Shown: one piece after another, positions 34,200 through 46,395 of the stretch
How positions within the stretch are numbered: position 1 is the first letter of the stretch
Layout: each line of letters begins with the position of its first letter
From: Polytrichum commune
Lineage: Eukaryota > Streptophyta > Polytrichopsida > Polytrichales > Polytrichaceae
Direction of reading: 5' to 3'
Assembly: GCA_950295325.1 (NCBI GenBank)
Contig: OX485805.1
Location: 4,650,501-4,714,500, forward strand
DNA length: 64,000 bases
Translations under genes and position numbers: made by a program
The notes under the pieces: generated by a model
The model's database searches: none
What the model saw: the letters and a program-made list of their open reading frames with translations, nothing else
What the model was told of the DNA's origin: nothing

Positions 34200-34959
34200 A
34201 GACCCCCCATAATTCACAATAGATCTTGACAATCTAATTCCCTTGGCTTCAGACTTGAGTGAGAAATCATGAGCTTAGAACGGTCCCTGGTCAACCTAGA
34301 CATCTGAATCAGCTGAGCCCATTTCAGATCTGAGGATTATTTGGTAGGTTTCATATGAGGTATATGAAGGAAAATCCCTGGGCTTGTGCTGTATGTCTGG
34401 GGTAGGCTGATCACATCAATTTCTACAATCCACTTCGTAGTCATAGTTTTGCACTTAGGAATTTTGTGGCACTTTGTGGTGTATCACTCAGCCAATTCTT
34501 TGTGTAAATGCGTTCCTTTCATTGTGCACCCATTAATCTCTACCTGGAACTGGCCATTTTTCTTATCTTTGTGAACCTACGAACTGATAGTGTTTAGCAA
34601 TTTGAAAGAGAACAGTACGAGTTAATGAAAGGCATTTTTAATGCTCTTGGCATTATCAGATATGTGGGTGTATGTCGTTGCCTAACTTCTGATGTCCTTG
34701 GACCCAGTTTATGTTCAATTTAACTACGTAACAATATTGGCATTTTGCCTTCTTTCAAGGAGAGCCATTGAAGTGTTTGAAACTTGCTGATGTCAAGTGT
34801 GTTTAGTGGAAAACATTGTCTCAGCTCTTCATCTAACATGTGCAGGGGGTTAAGGATTAGAACTTAGGGCTACAACCTAGTGATGACGTTTTTGTGCAGC
34901 ATATGAAGTGTTTGACCTCTCATGGACAGTAGCAATAGAAGAATTGTGCACGGAAATAT
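34200..34959. other. Downstream flank of the DUF662 gene, no gene seen
   Basis: No domain-bearing frame or clear repeat was recognised in this stretch. Confidence 0.3.
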
Positions 34960-35960
34960 TATTGAAAGGTATGTGGGTGTTATTCAGTTTGCTTTCGTGT
35001 TCTCCAACTTCTACCAATTATATGTACATGACTTTAGTTGTATCAGCACATATGCTATGAAGCATCAGCAAAAATTGGACCTCCTGTAAATTACTGATGA
35101 ATTGCAGGGTGCTATCTTGCTTTGACACAAAATAATTAATTTTGAGAGGGATTTGATACATGAGACCTATGGCGGTAACCCGGGTTACTGAATTTATAAA
35201 GTGCGTGAACGTAATTAATTAATTTTCTGGAGGGCAGGTTACCGAATTTTAAAAGTGCATGAATGCTATTAAAATAATAGTAATAGATTCCTGGTGGGTG
35301 CCCAAAATAGGGCCAACATTTGATTTGCACTTTGTGAATAGTGCAGTCTCAACAACATGGATGTGGAACGGGGTTCATCATTGAGTCTTTTGGGGTTTGT
35401 GTGTGTTGCTTGCAATGTCACAGTGGTCAAAGTTCGCCCTCTTCTAGTACGGCGGAGTCTCAAAAATTGAAGTCTCAAAAATTGTTGTCGTTCTGAGGGC
35501 GAATAGAGCTTGACGAGCCCGACAATTTGAGCCCCTTTTCTTCTAGTTTGGATCAATTTTGAGGTAGCTATTGTAATTTGGGCACACCCGGGTTACTGCC
35601 ATAGGTCTCACGTGTCTTATGCATTTTGGACAAGACTTGATTTAATCCTATGTGGAATCAACCTTCCAACACTCATTCTACAGTGCACATTTGTTGATTT
35701 CTTAACTAAGTACCTAGGTCCTCCCAATTGTATTCACTATGGAGTGTGAAGTGGTCAATAAAATTTGAAGATGCAATCTAATCTCTTTTAAACTTGCATC
35801 TTTATGGTGCTTGCTCTTCGATCTCACCTAACCATACACCAATCAAATATAGGTGTCTGATTAAGCAAAGTAGTCAAAGAACATTTGCATACCTTACTTC
35901 ATAAGGTAGATGAGTGAATGTGGACACCTCTAGCTTTGTGGAATCATCTAGCCTATGGAT
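34960..35960. repeat. Dispersed repeat (copy at 39.2-39.6 kb) interrupted by a MITE
   Basis: CTCCAACTTCTACCNATT, GAAGCATCANCAA and TTGGACCTCC, then GTCCTCCCAATTGTATTCAC and GTGTGAAGTNGTNAATAA, then CAATCAAATATAGGTGTC, appear in the same order at 39.2-39.8 kb. A MITE occupies 35161-35610 in this copy only. Confidence 0.65.
35161..35610. mobile_element. Inverted-repeat MITE, 450 bp, TGAGACCTATGG termini
   Basis: The left arm TGAGACCTATGGCGGTAACC (plus CGGGT) and the right arm reverse complement differ at one position over about 25 bp. No clear TSD was found, so the superfamily is open. Insertion is supported because the uninterrupted copy of the host repeat at 39.4 kb lacks it. Confidence 0.75.
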
Positions 35961-37852
35961 TCAAGCATTAGAAGCTTGAGCATATTAGTGATTGTAAATC
36001 AAGACCAAAGAATTTGAAATCGTTGAAATCGGAGTTGAGGAAGTTGTTGATCTAGGCTCTAGAATAAAAGATTCCCTACTTCCCAATTTGGTGTTATAGG
36101 GGGGAACTCTTTCATCACTCAATGTTGTGTAAGTGGACAACATCATTAGCATATTCTACATGGGTCATTTGCTAATGAAAACCAAGTTTAGTGCCAATAT
36201 TGGTCATGCCATGTCTCTAAAGTGGTCACATGTGAGATGTAATGTTATTGAGTTATTTTTTCATTATAGAATATCCACAATAGAAGTTGGTCAACGCCTC
36301 ACAACCACATACTGCCTCCTAATTTTTCCTAGTTACCGCCTCCTAATTTGCCCACCTTGGGCACATAAATCAAGTATGTCATAGCTTGGTGGATAGCACT
36401 CCTAATTATGAAGGCTAGTGGGTGTAGTTTGGCTTTTGTGAATTTGTACGTGTTTTTGAGGATCTAACTGTACAGATATGATATCGGCCTTTGTATGAGC
36501 TATCCAAAAACATATCAGATGTCCATGTGGCAATATGAATGAGGAACTAATACATATTGGCGGGGTAGATGATTGAAAACATACTTTAACCCTATTGACA
36601 TCATCAAATGGATGATGGGATGAGACCCAATTGTGATGAAACTTTTTGCATAAGATTTCCAACTAAATTATGAACCTTTGAGGATTGAAGATTTTATGTT
36701 TGCACCAAATATGATTTTTGAGAGCCCTTGCAATTTGTTAGATAACTCAAGAAGCTCCAATTACCAATCCCAAAGGTAGATATCTGAAACATAGAATAAA
36801 ATAAATCCTTGCAAATTTTCATAGCTTTCCAAGTACATTTGAGTGTTATTTTCCTATCTGATACATGTCCTGGTGTATCATGAGGTTTAGTCCAAGTCCA
36901 ATGGAATTTGGGGCACTGGATGACGTTGAAAAATTCCACAAGGTTAAGGTTTACTCCAAATCCAACGAAAATTGGAGCATTGGATGAAAGATGAAATTCA
37001 TTAAATTTGAAAGAAATTTCACCTCCATCTTAAAATGTCAAAGGTCTCATTGGAAACAAAAACCATAAAAAAATTGGTCATTTTGGGTCTCTCAGGGATT
37101 TAGGAGTTAATTGAGGAGTTAGGACTATCTTCACTCAAGTTTTGGTACATTTTCCTTGGCCTTTCATTGAGAAAATTAAAGTCCAATATTCCTTGGAGAG
37201 AGGGGATTATTGCATACAAGCATATTTCTCATTCATCCAACATAAAAGTCTTGAAATAGTGTGTAGTCTAAATATCACTTTTTGAAGCGAATTTGACACC
37301 GTAATTAGCTTTAAAGACCCTTGATTGGTCTAGTCCAAGTCATTTGAGACGAATCGGCCACAAACCTATAGGGGATCAAGTGTTTATGCTATATGGATGA
37401 GAGGTATGTTCATATGTGAAAATTCCCTCTCTCCATATTCCTCTGGTCATGGTCATATTGAAGTGCACGATACATGCAACCAATGAGCACCAAATATAGA
37501 AAGGTTACATTGACTTTCCAAGGTCCACCTAAGTGTCCTTGTGTTGAAAGCCGAATGTGCCTAATTTGGTGTCTGCTCTTAAGTAAACACCTATATTTGA
37601 GTGTTGAATGGTTGGGTGTGAATCTAAGAACATACACCAAAAAGACATGTGGTGAAGAGAGATTGGACTACGTGGTCAAAATTTGGTAACCAATCTAGAC
37701 ATAATAATCCAACATAATTAAGCGGAGTATCTAAAATAACAAAGAATTTTCGCTTTGACAATGAAAAGGATTTTCTTACAAAATCCAAAATTTATGAGGA
37801 TAGTGCCTACGCATAACATTGCTCAACTCATGAGTTGGTAATCATCTCGCAA
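35961..37852. other. Intergenic, no gene supported
   Basis: AT-rich, with a diverged copy of the dispersed repeat family near 37420-37690 (reverse orientation; TCTAAGAACATACACC compares with TCTAAGAACGGACACC at 51186). No exon recognised. Confidence 0.35.
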
Positions 37853-38212
37853 TACACTAAATATGTTATTTAGTGTCACTATGGTACCTTTTTGGATGAC
37901 ACTTCTTATAAATTAGCGAACAAATAGTGTCATGGATGATGGATGAGTTCATCCATTGGCCAAAACCCTACCTACTCTTGTCAGCAACTTGTGATGAAAT
38001 ATTGTCATGGATGATTGAAAATTGGATGAAAAATCACTGGGTAGTGACAATAATCGCAACATTGTAAATCTATAATCCCCCATAACATTTACAAGGAATG
38101 AAAAATAATGTTGGGTTCACATTTAGTGTTGGTGACACTATACTGCGGTTTGCAAATAGTATTGAGTGAGACATTTGGAATTGGTGACACTAAATTTCAT
38201 ATTTAATGTAGT
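37853..38212 (-). mobile_element. TAGTGTC-family MITE copy D
   Basis: Termini TACACTAAATATGTTATTTA and ATTTAATGTAG; the interior is the reverse complement of the 16.0 kb copy, including GATGAGTTCATCCATTGGCC and CAACTTGTGATGAAATATTG blocks. A near full-length 360-bp copy without coding potential. Confidence 0.75.
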
Positions 38213-38636
38213 TGCGTGTATCATTTCCTACATGAAGTGGGTGTAGAGAGAAAACATACATGTTTAAGACTTGCCTACCTTACTTTGAGGGTAACTAAGT
38301 TGGGAATGCCCTTGTTAGCCCGAGGGGTGGGACTCCAGAATTCCTCATCGCTAGTTAATTCCGGTCAAAAGATGGTTGAGGGGACCCATAAATTTTCCCA
38401 ACGGTCTGAGATGACCTTAAACTAACGGATGATAGTGGAGAGGTACCCAAACTGAATGGAGTGGTTGGCGGTTCGATTCCCAACCATGAAATCGTCTCTC
38501 TATTTGACGGAAATCTAGCAAGGTGGTCAAGTGCCTCATGTGTTCCAAAAATAAATAAATAAATAAAATTCCCTAACCAGATGAAGGGGGAGATTTCATC
38601 CACAGGAAAAGGTAAATGGGGGGTTTGAGTGAGCTG

Positions 38637-38707
38637 GAGCGTTCCCCTAGATGAGCCTTTGTTGGGGAACACCGGTGTGCACGTGGGGAACTCTGAGGGG
38701 AACGCTC
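38637..38707. repeat. Short inverted repeat with perfect 12-bp arms
   Basis: GAGCGTTCCCCT (38637-38648) pairs with AGGGGAACGCTC (38696-38707). The loop contains two further GGGGAAC motifs and the palindrome ACCGGT. Confidence 0.6.
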
Positions 38708-38768
38708 TAATTCTCTAGCAACCCCCATGGCCTATTCCTTTAAAAGTGGTGCATCACTAGGCATTGTC

Positions 38769-38787
38769 AGGGGGGGGGGGGGGGTGT
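38769..38787. repeat. Poly-G tract
   Basis: A run of about 16-17 G; similar G/C runs occur at 26.8, 46.1, 50.6 and 58.7 kb. Confidence 0.9.
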
Positions 38788-38999
38788 AGTTATCAAGTGT
38801 CTCCCAAACTTGTATTGAAAGAATGATAGAGCTCTCAAAATGTCGGGAATGCACTCTCCACATACTTGCAAAAACATATGTGGGCATTTCTAACTCCACA
38901 TACAATCACGACAATAATATTGGATAAAAAATTATTGGCATGTCAAGTTTAGACTCTTACATGGAATTGAGATATTAAATTGAAAAGAGGTCAAGCTGG

Positions 39000-39850
39000 A
39001 GATTTCTTTCTTTTAAGTGATCACATAGGTCTCCCGATTGTGCTAAGTATTGAACCTAGAATGGTGTCTATATGTTGAACACAAGGCTTTTAATGTTTGT
39101 ACCTAGTTCCAAACCTTGTCACATACCACTCAAATATAGGTGTTAGATTAAGAAGTGTACAACCACATAAGGTCCACACACACTACTTGCGAAATGAAAG
39201 AGTTACAATTTTGGTATGCATGTCACTAAAGGTAATTGTGTATCATTCGTTTTGCTTTTCATGTCCTCCAACTTCTACCGATTCGATTTACACAATGTAA
39301 CGAGTATTGCATTAAAGCAAATCTATGATGAAGCATCAACAACAATCGGATGAAACATTGGACCTCCCTTAATTCATTTATCAGAAGTGCAAGTTTGTTG
39401 GTTCCTTTAATTGATACACAAGTTCTCCCAATTGTGTTCATTGATGAGTGTGAAGTAGTTAATAAGATTTGAAGACGTAGTCAAATGTCGTTGAAACATG
39501 TGTCATTAAGGTCGAGGCATCCATAGTCAATGAGGTCCATTTAACCGCGTACTAGGGTATTTGTAATGCTGGCATGGATGAGATTTGTTGTTGGTCTAAG
39601 TTTTTAGACGCATAGAGTGGATGTTTATGTGATGGCGGCTTGTGAGTGGTTACTCTCATAAGAGGTTTTGACATAGTCGTAGCCAGGAAAAATAATCCCC
39701 CGTTATTACTCTTGCTAAACAAATGCAAACTCTCTTATGTTATCGGTTATAGATGCCTCAACCTTATGGTGTTTGTTCTTTGATCCTTCACCGGAACACA
39801 CACCAATCAAATACAATGTTCTCCCAGTTAAGTACGCACTTTGAACTAGA
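39000..39850. repeat. Dispersed repeat family, two or more adjacent copies
   Basis: Two partial units (39000-39200 and 39230-39620) carry GTCTCCCGATTGTGCTAAGT, CTCAAATATAGGTGTTAGAT, CTCCAACTTCTACCGATT and TTCTCCCAATTGTGTTCATT. Related units lie at 35.0-36.0, 53.1-53.8 and 54.8-55.1 kb. Confidence 0.6.
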
Positions 39851-39924
39851 GCCGTTGGTGTGCACTTAGTTGGTAGGTGCGTACTTTACTCATATCGATT
39901 TCTAGACCCTCTGATTCAATGAAT

Positions 39925-40215
39925 TGCAACAGGAAACGGGTGAAACTTGAGGCAACCCGCTCGACCGAAGCCCGACGACGTGAAATCATTGCACTATCGA
40001 GCAAGCCAAACGCACCGAGCAAGCGGGCGTTGGGGTGGGAGTATGAAGTTAGTGAAGGCGCCATCCGGAAAGTCTGGGACAATCCCGAGAACATACTGCA
40101 ATGAAACAACGCTATTGTCTAATGATGCCAAAAACCCTAAATGAAAGTTAGACAAATGTACGATGAATTATGACGATTGTTTGAGACGTTTCAGCGAAAT
40201 GTTAACAAACTGACA
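39925..40215 (+). pseudogene. Frameshifted CENP-B/pogo-type N-terminal DNA-binding domain relic
   Basis: The plus frame from 39925 encodes NCNRKRVKLEATRSTEARRR, followed by EIIALSSKPNAPSKRALG and a stretch ending EVSEGAIRKVWDNPENIL. This fits the helix-turn-helix of CENP-B/Tigger-type proteins (basic start, a loop, then VS..TIRK.W.N.E.IL). The frame then hits a stop, but a shifted frame continues with LLSNDAKNPK, as expected of the family, before another stop. This is therefore a decayed copy, probably transposon-derived. Assignment rests on motif pattern only. Confidence 0.5.
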
Positions 40216-41830
40216 TCGAATGTCAAGCATGAAAAACTCATGCACTCACGGCACATGACTCTGCACGACATGTTCAAACAATAAAGTATGAACTCTAGTT
40301 TTTGTCGAAAAAATTAACCGGGACGCGTACTTAAGCGGGAGATTACCGTATAGGTTCCGAATGAAGGAAAAGGTAACCGAATGAGACCCATACAATACCG
40401 TGTATAGGGACATTGGGTGGTGGTGGTGGTGGTGTGTTTGAATGGGGGAGCTGCTTCTCCCCATGTCATGGTTTGTCATCGGCCGGTTGGGATGATTCAC
40501 CAACAAGCTTTCCAAATGTCTCAAGAAACGTCTGAGTTTAGCCCATGACTCCTCCCCACCGCTTTCCACATGTATTTGCCCCACTTGTATGCAAGCTAAG
40601 CATTTGTAAAAGGCCCGACACACCTACATGGCCACCCTCTCCTCATGACTCGCCACCTCAACCGACTGACGAGGCGGCTCGCTCCCAAACCGTTTCACTA
40701 TCTCTGACTCCACAAGTAAGTTTACCCTTATGGGTATAGTATACTCACACACATGCATGCATGCATGCATACGTCAATTCCTCGGCCACGGATTCGTGGT
40801 GTCTACGTAAACTCATCCGTTGGCATGTGTGAAAACGCAACCAACTGTTGTGTTGTCTGGAAACAACTATTTTAAGGTCATTTTGGCTTCGGAAACGGCA
40901 TCAGAGACCCCGAATTAGTCTACTGGACTCCAGCTGGAATGGATCGGCGCTCAACCTTGTAGGGGATTTGGTTTTATTACAACCTCTTCGTCAACGATGG
41001 ATGAGTTCACATGGACGTTATGAACTCTGAGCCAGGAACTCCACAGGGGGGTTGCCTAGTGTAAAATCTTGCATATATGTGCGAACGTTATTATTATATG
41101 ATATTGGAATTCAAGCCTTTTGATGGGATGGTATGTTAATTATACAATTTTAAAGCTTTTATATCCATACCCGTATATTTATATTAAAAAATAAAAAGAT
41201 TGAAAGTAGGACTAACAAAACATAGCAATGAGAATTGCTTTTGGTATACATTTATTGATGAGATGTAGTGTAAAACGTTGCATCACAAATGGTTTGAGTA
41301 TGAACCAATAAGGTCTAGCATACACATAGACAACTTAACCTTGAGCATAAAAAAATTCTGCTAGACACTCAAATTTCTCCCCACCTTTAAATGCCTCTGA
41401 TGGGTTGAACACATGCCACTCCATCCAAGCTATGAGATTAAATCATGGGGGGAACATGAGTATAGATCACGGAGCTACACATGTACTGAATCGTGGAGTA
41501 TAGATCTAAGAGCTATGCATGTATGTAATTGGCGCTACACATCCAAGACTATATATCCAGGAGCTACACATCCTCCTCAGACAACAAGTTTTTAAACCCT
41601 AAATCCATACACTCCACAAGCAATCTTTGAAGCATTTCAAAGGAAATAGAGAGATTGTACTCACAACCTAACCACGCCACCACGCCATACTCAAAACTTG
41701 CACACCCCTTTGAGCTCACACATCCTTCTTAGCCACACAACACATGGAAGAGAGGGGCTGGAAATGAGCCACCAATTAGGGTTTTAGGGAGGTATTTCCT
41801 CCTTCCCTAAGGGATTCCTAAACTCTTGAC
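40216..41830. other. Intergenic, microsatellites, no gene supported
   Basis: Holds a (GGT)n tract at 40419-40436 and (TGCA)n at 40754-40770. Around 41430-41580 GAGCTACACATG, GAGCTATGCATG and GAGCTACACATC recur in a loose tandem pattern. No domain-bearing frame. Confidence 0.4.
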
Positions 41831-41910
41831 CCTTCAACCGGTTATTTCTTAACCTCAACCGGGTATTTCATTTGTAACTAGCAGTCTATTCTCCCCGTTC
41901 CTTGACATGG
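41830..41910. repeat. Partial copy of the AACCGGTT repeat
   Basis: CCCTTCAACCGGTTATTTCT, CCTCAACCGGGTATTTC and GTCTATTCTCCCC align with the 2940-3020 segment. Confidence 0.65.
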
Positions 41911-41944
41911 ACAAAACAAATGTGTTTTTTCCGGCAGTATTTGA

Positions 41945-42450
41945 GGGCCACTTCACACACAAGCCAAGAGCCGTGGCCATGAAATTGTGAGAGCCCAAAA
42001 GAAGGTGGCCAAAGGTTGTCCCAACACACCTCCAAAATCATGTAGTGTGGTCACGGACCCCCAAGTGTAGTGTGAAGCCATATATGACCGGGCCCGCAAC
42101 CAAATGCTATTTCAATGATTTTTTTATTTATTCATGCAGGTCCTCACACATGATAAAAAAGAATAAAATCAATGATTGTGAGTGTTTGGAGTGTTGTGGT
42201 CTCCCGGTTTTGTGTTACGCCTACCTCCAAAAGGTGATTTTTGAAAATAATCCAAATGACCATGAACACATGATCCATTCAATGCCATGTAGGAGTCCAT
42301 GTAGGCTTTACATCCATCTTGCATTCACATACTCCATTGGTCCCTCAAGCGCAGCGTGAAGCGAACTTGGACTGGCTCCGCCTTTTCCACCAATGAGAGT
42401 GCTTGAAGTGTACTGGTCACGGGCTCTCAGTCTCATGTGTGAAGTGGCCC
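41945..42450. mobile_element. Harbinger-like MITE, 506 bp, TSD TGA
   Basis: Second copy of the 27.7 kb element: left end GGGCCACTTCACACACAAGC; the right end ends TGTGAAGTGGCCC. TGA flanks both sides (41942-41944 and 42451-42453). Internal blocks such as TGAGAGCCCAAAAGAA and TTGGACTGGCTCCGCCTTTT are shared with the other copy. Confidence 0.88.
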
Positions 42451-42453
42451 TGA

Positions 42454-45400
42454 GCATCTGCACAGAAACATCCATTTTGATGTGGAGCCCATTTGGTTGT
42501 TGATAACTCTTGAGGGCTTTGGTGACGAGTACTAAGTTAAATGTGGACTTTAAAAAGTTGAAGACTATTAAATTCCTTAATTGCATTTCCAACCTGTGAG
42601 CCAATTAAAGTTGACGCATATATTGGGGTGGTATATGACAAGGCTTGAGCCATGGCAAGACAACCACCTCTTTGGGTTGGGTCTCCATCACCGTTACCGA
42701 GGTTAAGGGGGTTTTGTGAAAATTGGACCGTGTATTTGTGATCAGTTCATTTCAAGTGGGATTCTGTAGACTAATTTGAGGGTTTTTAATGCTAATTTTG
42801 GAATTAAATCATAAAAAATGTAAGAAATATCTAGGCTACAACATAATTGACTGTGATTTCATCTTGAGTGATGTTGTTGGCGGCCCAACTCAAAGAGGCG
42901 GGTCTGCAACCTTGACCGAAGGCTTGTAGTTGAGAATGGGCATTGAAAAATCACACGTTACGATAAGATTGGACTATGTGCTCCAAATATAAACAACATT
43001 CCATGTTCTAGACTTAACGCAATTGGAAGCACCTATGTGATTGTTGTAGAGAAAGTAAAACTTCAATTCGACCTTCTATAACTTTTGCTTCTCTACCACT
43101 AATAAGAAAATCAAAAACCTTTAAGCTTGCATTCGCTAATTGGATGAGTCGATTCCCAATCCAATGTGGCAACAAAATTGTATATGAAGCTGGAAATGTC
43201 GACAATAGGGTCACATACCTCAAGCAAAGAAACCAAGTGATCCTCCATCCATTATAAACACCGGATATTTGCATTGTTGAGGTTCACAACATTACTAAAC
43301 GTATTTTGGCTCCATTCTAACTAGAGAAGGCTACTAGCTGTGAATGAATCCCAACATAGGAGACTCAACGAGTTGTGAATGAATGAAACTAGTAGTTGTC
43401 GTGTGTCAAAGTTGATCGACATAGCCCATGCCAGTCCCATGCGACAAGCAAGCTAGTTTGCTTCGATTTTTACTATGCTATATGGTAACCCAAGGAGGGG
43501 AGCAACCCAACTGCCAATACACTCTTGTGAAGTGAACAATACTCAGACTGAGTGCTGTTCATTTTACAAGGGTAACCTAACATAAGAAAAACACGATTCT
43601 CATAAAATTCCCAAGATTCTTAACACTAGAAGTGCAACACCCTAGAACTGAGTAATGTTATGTGTGCCCACTAAGCTCTACTAAAACAACCAATAGGGAA
43701 CAGAACCAGGCGTGAACAAGAGCCACCAGTTAGAGACTCTATATGAGACAGGTCTATAAGAAAGAAATGAAGCATATTATCTTCTGATTGAGCAAACGTG
43801 ACCCAACAAACCCGTGTTGGAAAATTTGGCGTGTCCACTTCTCCTGCTTTGATCTACAGCTGGATGCATGCAAGAAAGAAACCGAAAAATTGTTTTGGAG
43901 GTGTTGGGCTATCCTGATTACTAACTAAGTCAAATCCTGCAGTAAGAAGGACATTACTGTGTTGTTCACAACCTGCCACACTAATTACGGTTTCATGTGA
44001 AATCCGGACAGTATATATCATCCGTATAGGAACCACAGTAAATCAATAAGTCTATATGTTACTGTGGCAACAAACATTCGGATAGTGTGGAATGTTGATA
44101 GATTTAGTGTGGGGCAATCTAATTACACATATCATTGTAGTGTGGGTTCCTAAATAGTGTGATATCGTATCCTTAGGGTTGCCTAGCAATTTGGTGAGTT
44201 TTTCTTTTAGTGTAACAAAGTGGCTCAAGATATACTTGATGCCCGCGTGAGTCGACGTTGTGTGGGCTTCTGTCATCATTGTTTGGTCACCACTCCTTGC
44301 ACACAGGTCATCATGCTTTCCAAACCGTCACCAGGACACTTTTTCTTCTGTCTAGTGTGGGTTGCTAAGTGATGTGCCAACATATTAGGGTGGCTCACTT
44401 TAATTGATGAGGTTCTTTGGGAACTAACGCGGTTAAGTAAAATAATTGTTGTCCACATGAGTCATTTTGCACGTAGTTTCTAATTTTTGGGGAGTATCAG
44501 CCCCATGTTAGGGTGTCGACTCTCCACTTTGGAACAATTGTTTTTGAATTCATTTTGATATTTTCAATGAATTGATGATTTGTTATTCCACAACAAGGAG
44601 CAACATGATCGGAAAGGGGCAATTGAATAGAATCCATTGACCTAACATTTAAGTAAATATGGACAGAAAACTTGTCCAAAAACAATAATGGCATCTTTCG
44701 AGAATATTTTTGCATGTTTTGAGACATGCACTTTGCATAATTGGAAACCCTTATTCCCAAGTAGGAAACTATCTGGGCCTTATATTAAGAAAGAAAAAAA
44801 AGATTTATTTGGTAGCCAGCTTTTGGGCCCCCTACTAGACGTTTTAGAACCTATAGCACATGTTGTATTCTACTAAGAAAATAGCCAACACTAGAGAGAG
44901 ACATACACAACACAACATTTATGAGATGGTGGGTCAAATGAGGGACCCTTCACCTTGATCATAGCCGCTAGTTGATATGTAAACCCAAGGCGGGTTTACG
45001 TGACATGGCTATGGGAGTCAACACTCTAAGATACCAAGTTTTGATTTATAATACAAAATGGAGGTAACTAGTTGGAGTTCTAATGAATAGTTCCAACCTC
45101 TGATTCATTTCCTCTACTCCATCTTTGAAAAATATTGCGAAAATTCAAAGCCACTCTATCTTGCAAAATCAACTTATTTTCACGGTTAGTATTTCTACCT
45201 AGGAGAACCTATAAGTCTAGTAAAAGAGATTCAATAGATTATTCACTTTGACCTCCTATAACTTTGCAATTCTACTTTGATTTTAAAACTTGAAGCACTT
45301 GACAATTTTAGATTTGATGTGCAATTGCTAACAGACTGAGTGAATTCATGAGTAATTCCAATGGCCGGATTTGTTTGTGGAGTTGGGAGTGCCCACAAAA

Positions 45401-45989
45401 AGGCCATACTTAGGGCCACTCAATACTAGAGCTTGGGAGCCCTTGACCCGTGATATACAAATTATGTGATTGGTCAAGAAGCTGGAGATGTTTCAAAGTT
45501 CACTTTACACTAGATCCCTAAGGGCATGTGGAACCAAAGAACTCTGAATGGGTGAAAATTTACATGTTCTCCTACATGGCACCAAGTGGATAATATTTCA
45601 TGGTCTACTGGATACTATGCTAGGCCCATCATAAAGAGGTTGGTTTAACACAAGATTGGGGGTTGTGGCTAGCAATGAAATTGCCATTGGCTTCTAGAAA
45701 TATTATATTTCCAGATGGGTCCTAAAACGCCTCTTATTTTGGATTGACCATACAGTATGCTGCGGTCCCTCAACAATGTTCGCTTCCATTGTAGACTAAG
45801 CTTGAAGGCCCATCAAATTTGGACTTCTATTTCTCATGGTAAGGCCTTGGTCACAACTCTTTGTCCATGTGTTAAGCTATCCTTAAGGTAGATGAGCTTA
45901 AAAGCAACACCTCCCAAAAGATTGCGATTTCAAGCAAGTTTAATTGTTCGGAATTTTTTGAAATAAAACTCCATGGATTTGCAAACTAT
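42454..45989. other. Intergenic, no gene supported
   Basis: AT-rich with one diverged repeat block at 44890-45010 matching 18680-18770. Frames of up to 98 codons carry no domain. Confidence 0.35.
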
Positions 45990-46370
45990 GAAGAGTCTAC
46001 AAGGAAAATCTCAATAATAATAATAATAATAAAATCATACACAATTTATAGAAATTCTTGAAATCGTTTTAAGAAGTGAGCCTTTTACTATCCACTTTTT
46101 TTTTGGGGGGGGGGGTTCGCTAATATTGGATTGTTAGGTGAGAATCGGCACAAAATCAACCTTATTGCAAGTGAGTCTTTTATCGAAATGAAGTGTTGTC
46201 CCCCTTTTTGTGGAGCACTTCTTACACCGCCTCATTGAATGACTAGTTCCTAAATCTATCATTGTGAAATCTTGACCAAAGTTGGTGCTCTTCTTAAAGT
46301 GTTCTTACATCCTCCTTACACCATCAATATGATAGACCATCGATTTTGTACTTAATGCTCTATACTACTA
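45990..46370. repeat. Dispersed repeat, inverted copy of 27230-27620
   Basis: CAAAATCAACCTTATTGCAA, GTTGTCCCCC and GATTTTGTACTTAATG are the reverse complement of blocks at 27.2-27.5 kb. An AAT microsatellite (46012-46032) and a G-run lie within. Confidence 0.7.
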
Positions 46371-46395
46371 GTCGCTTTTAGCAATGGCTTCCTGA

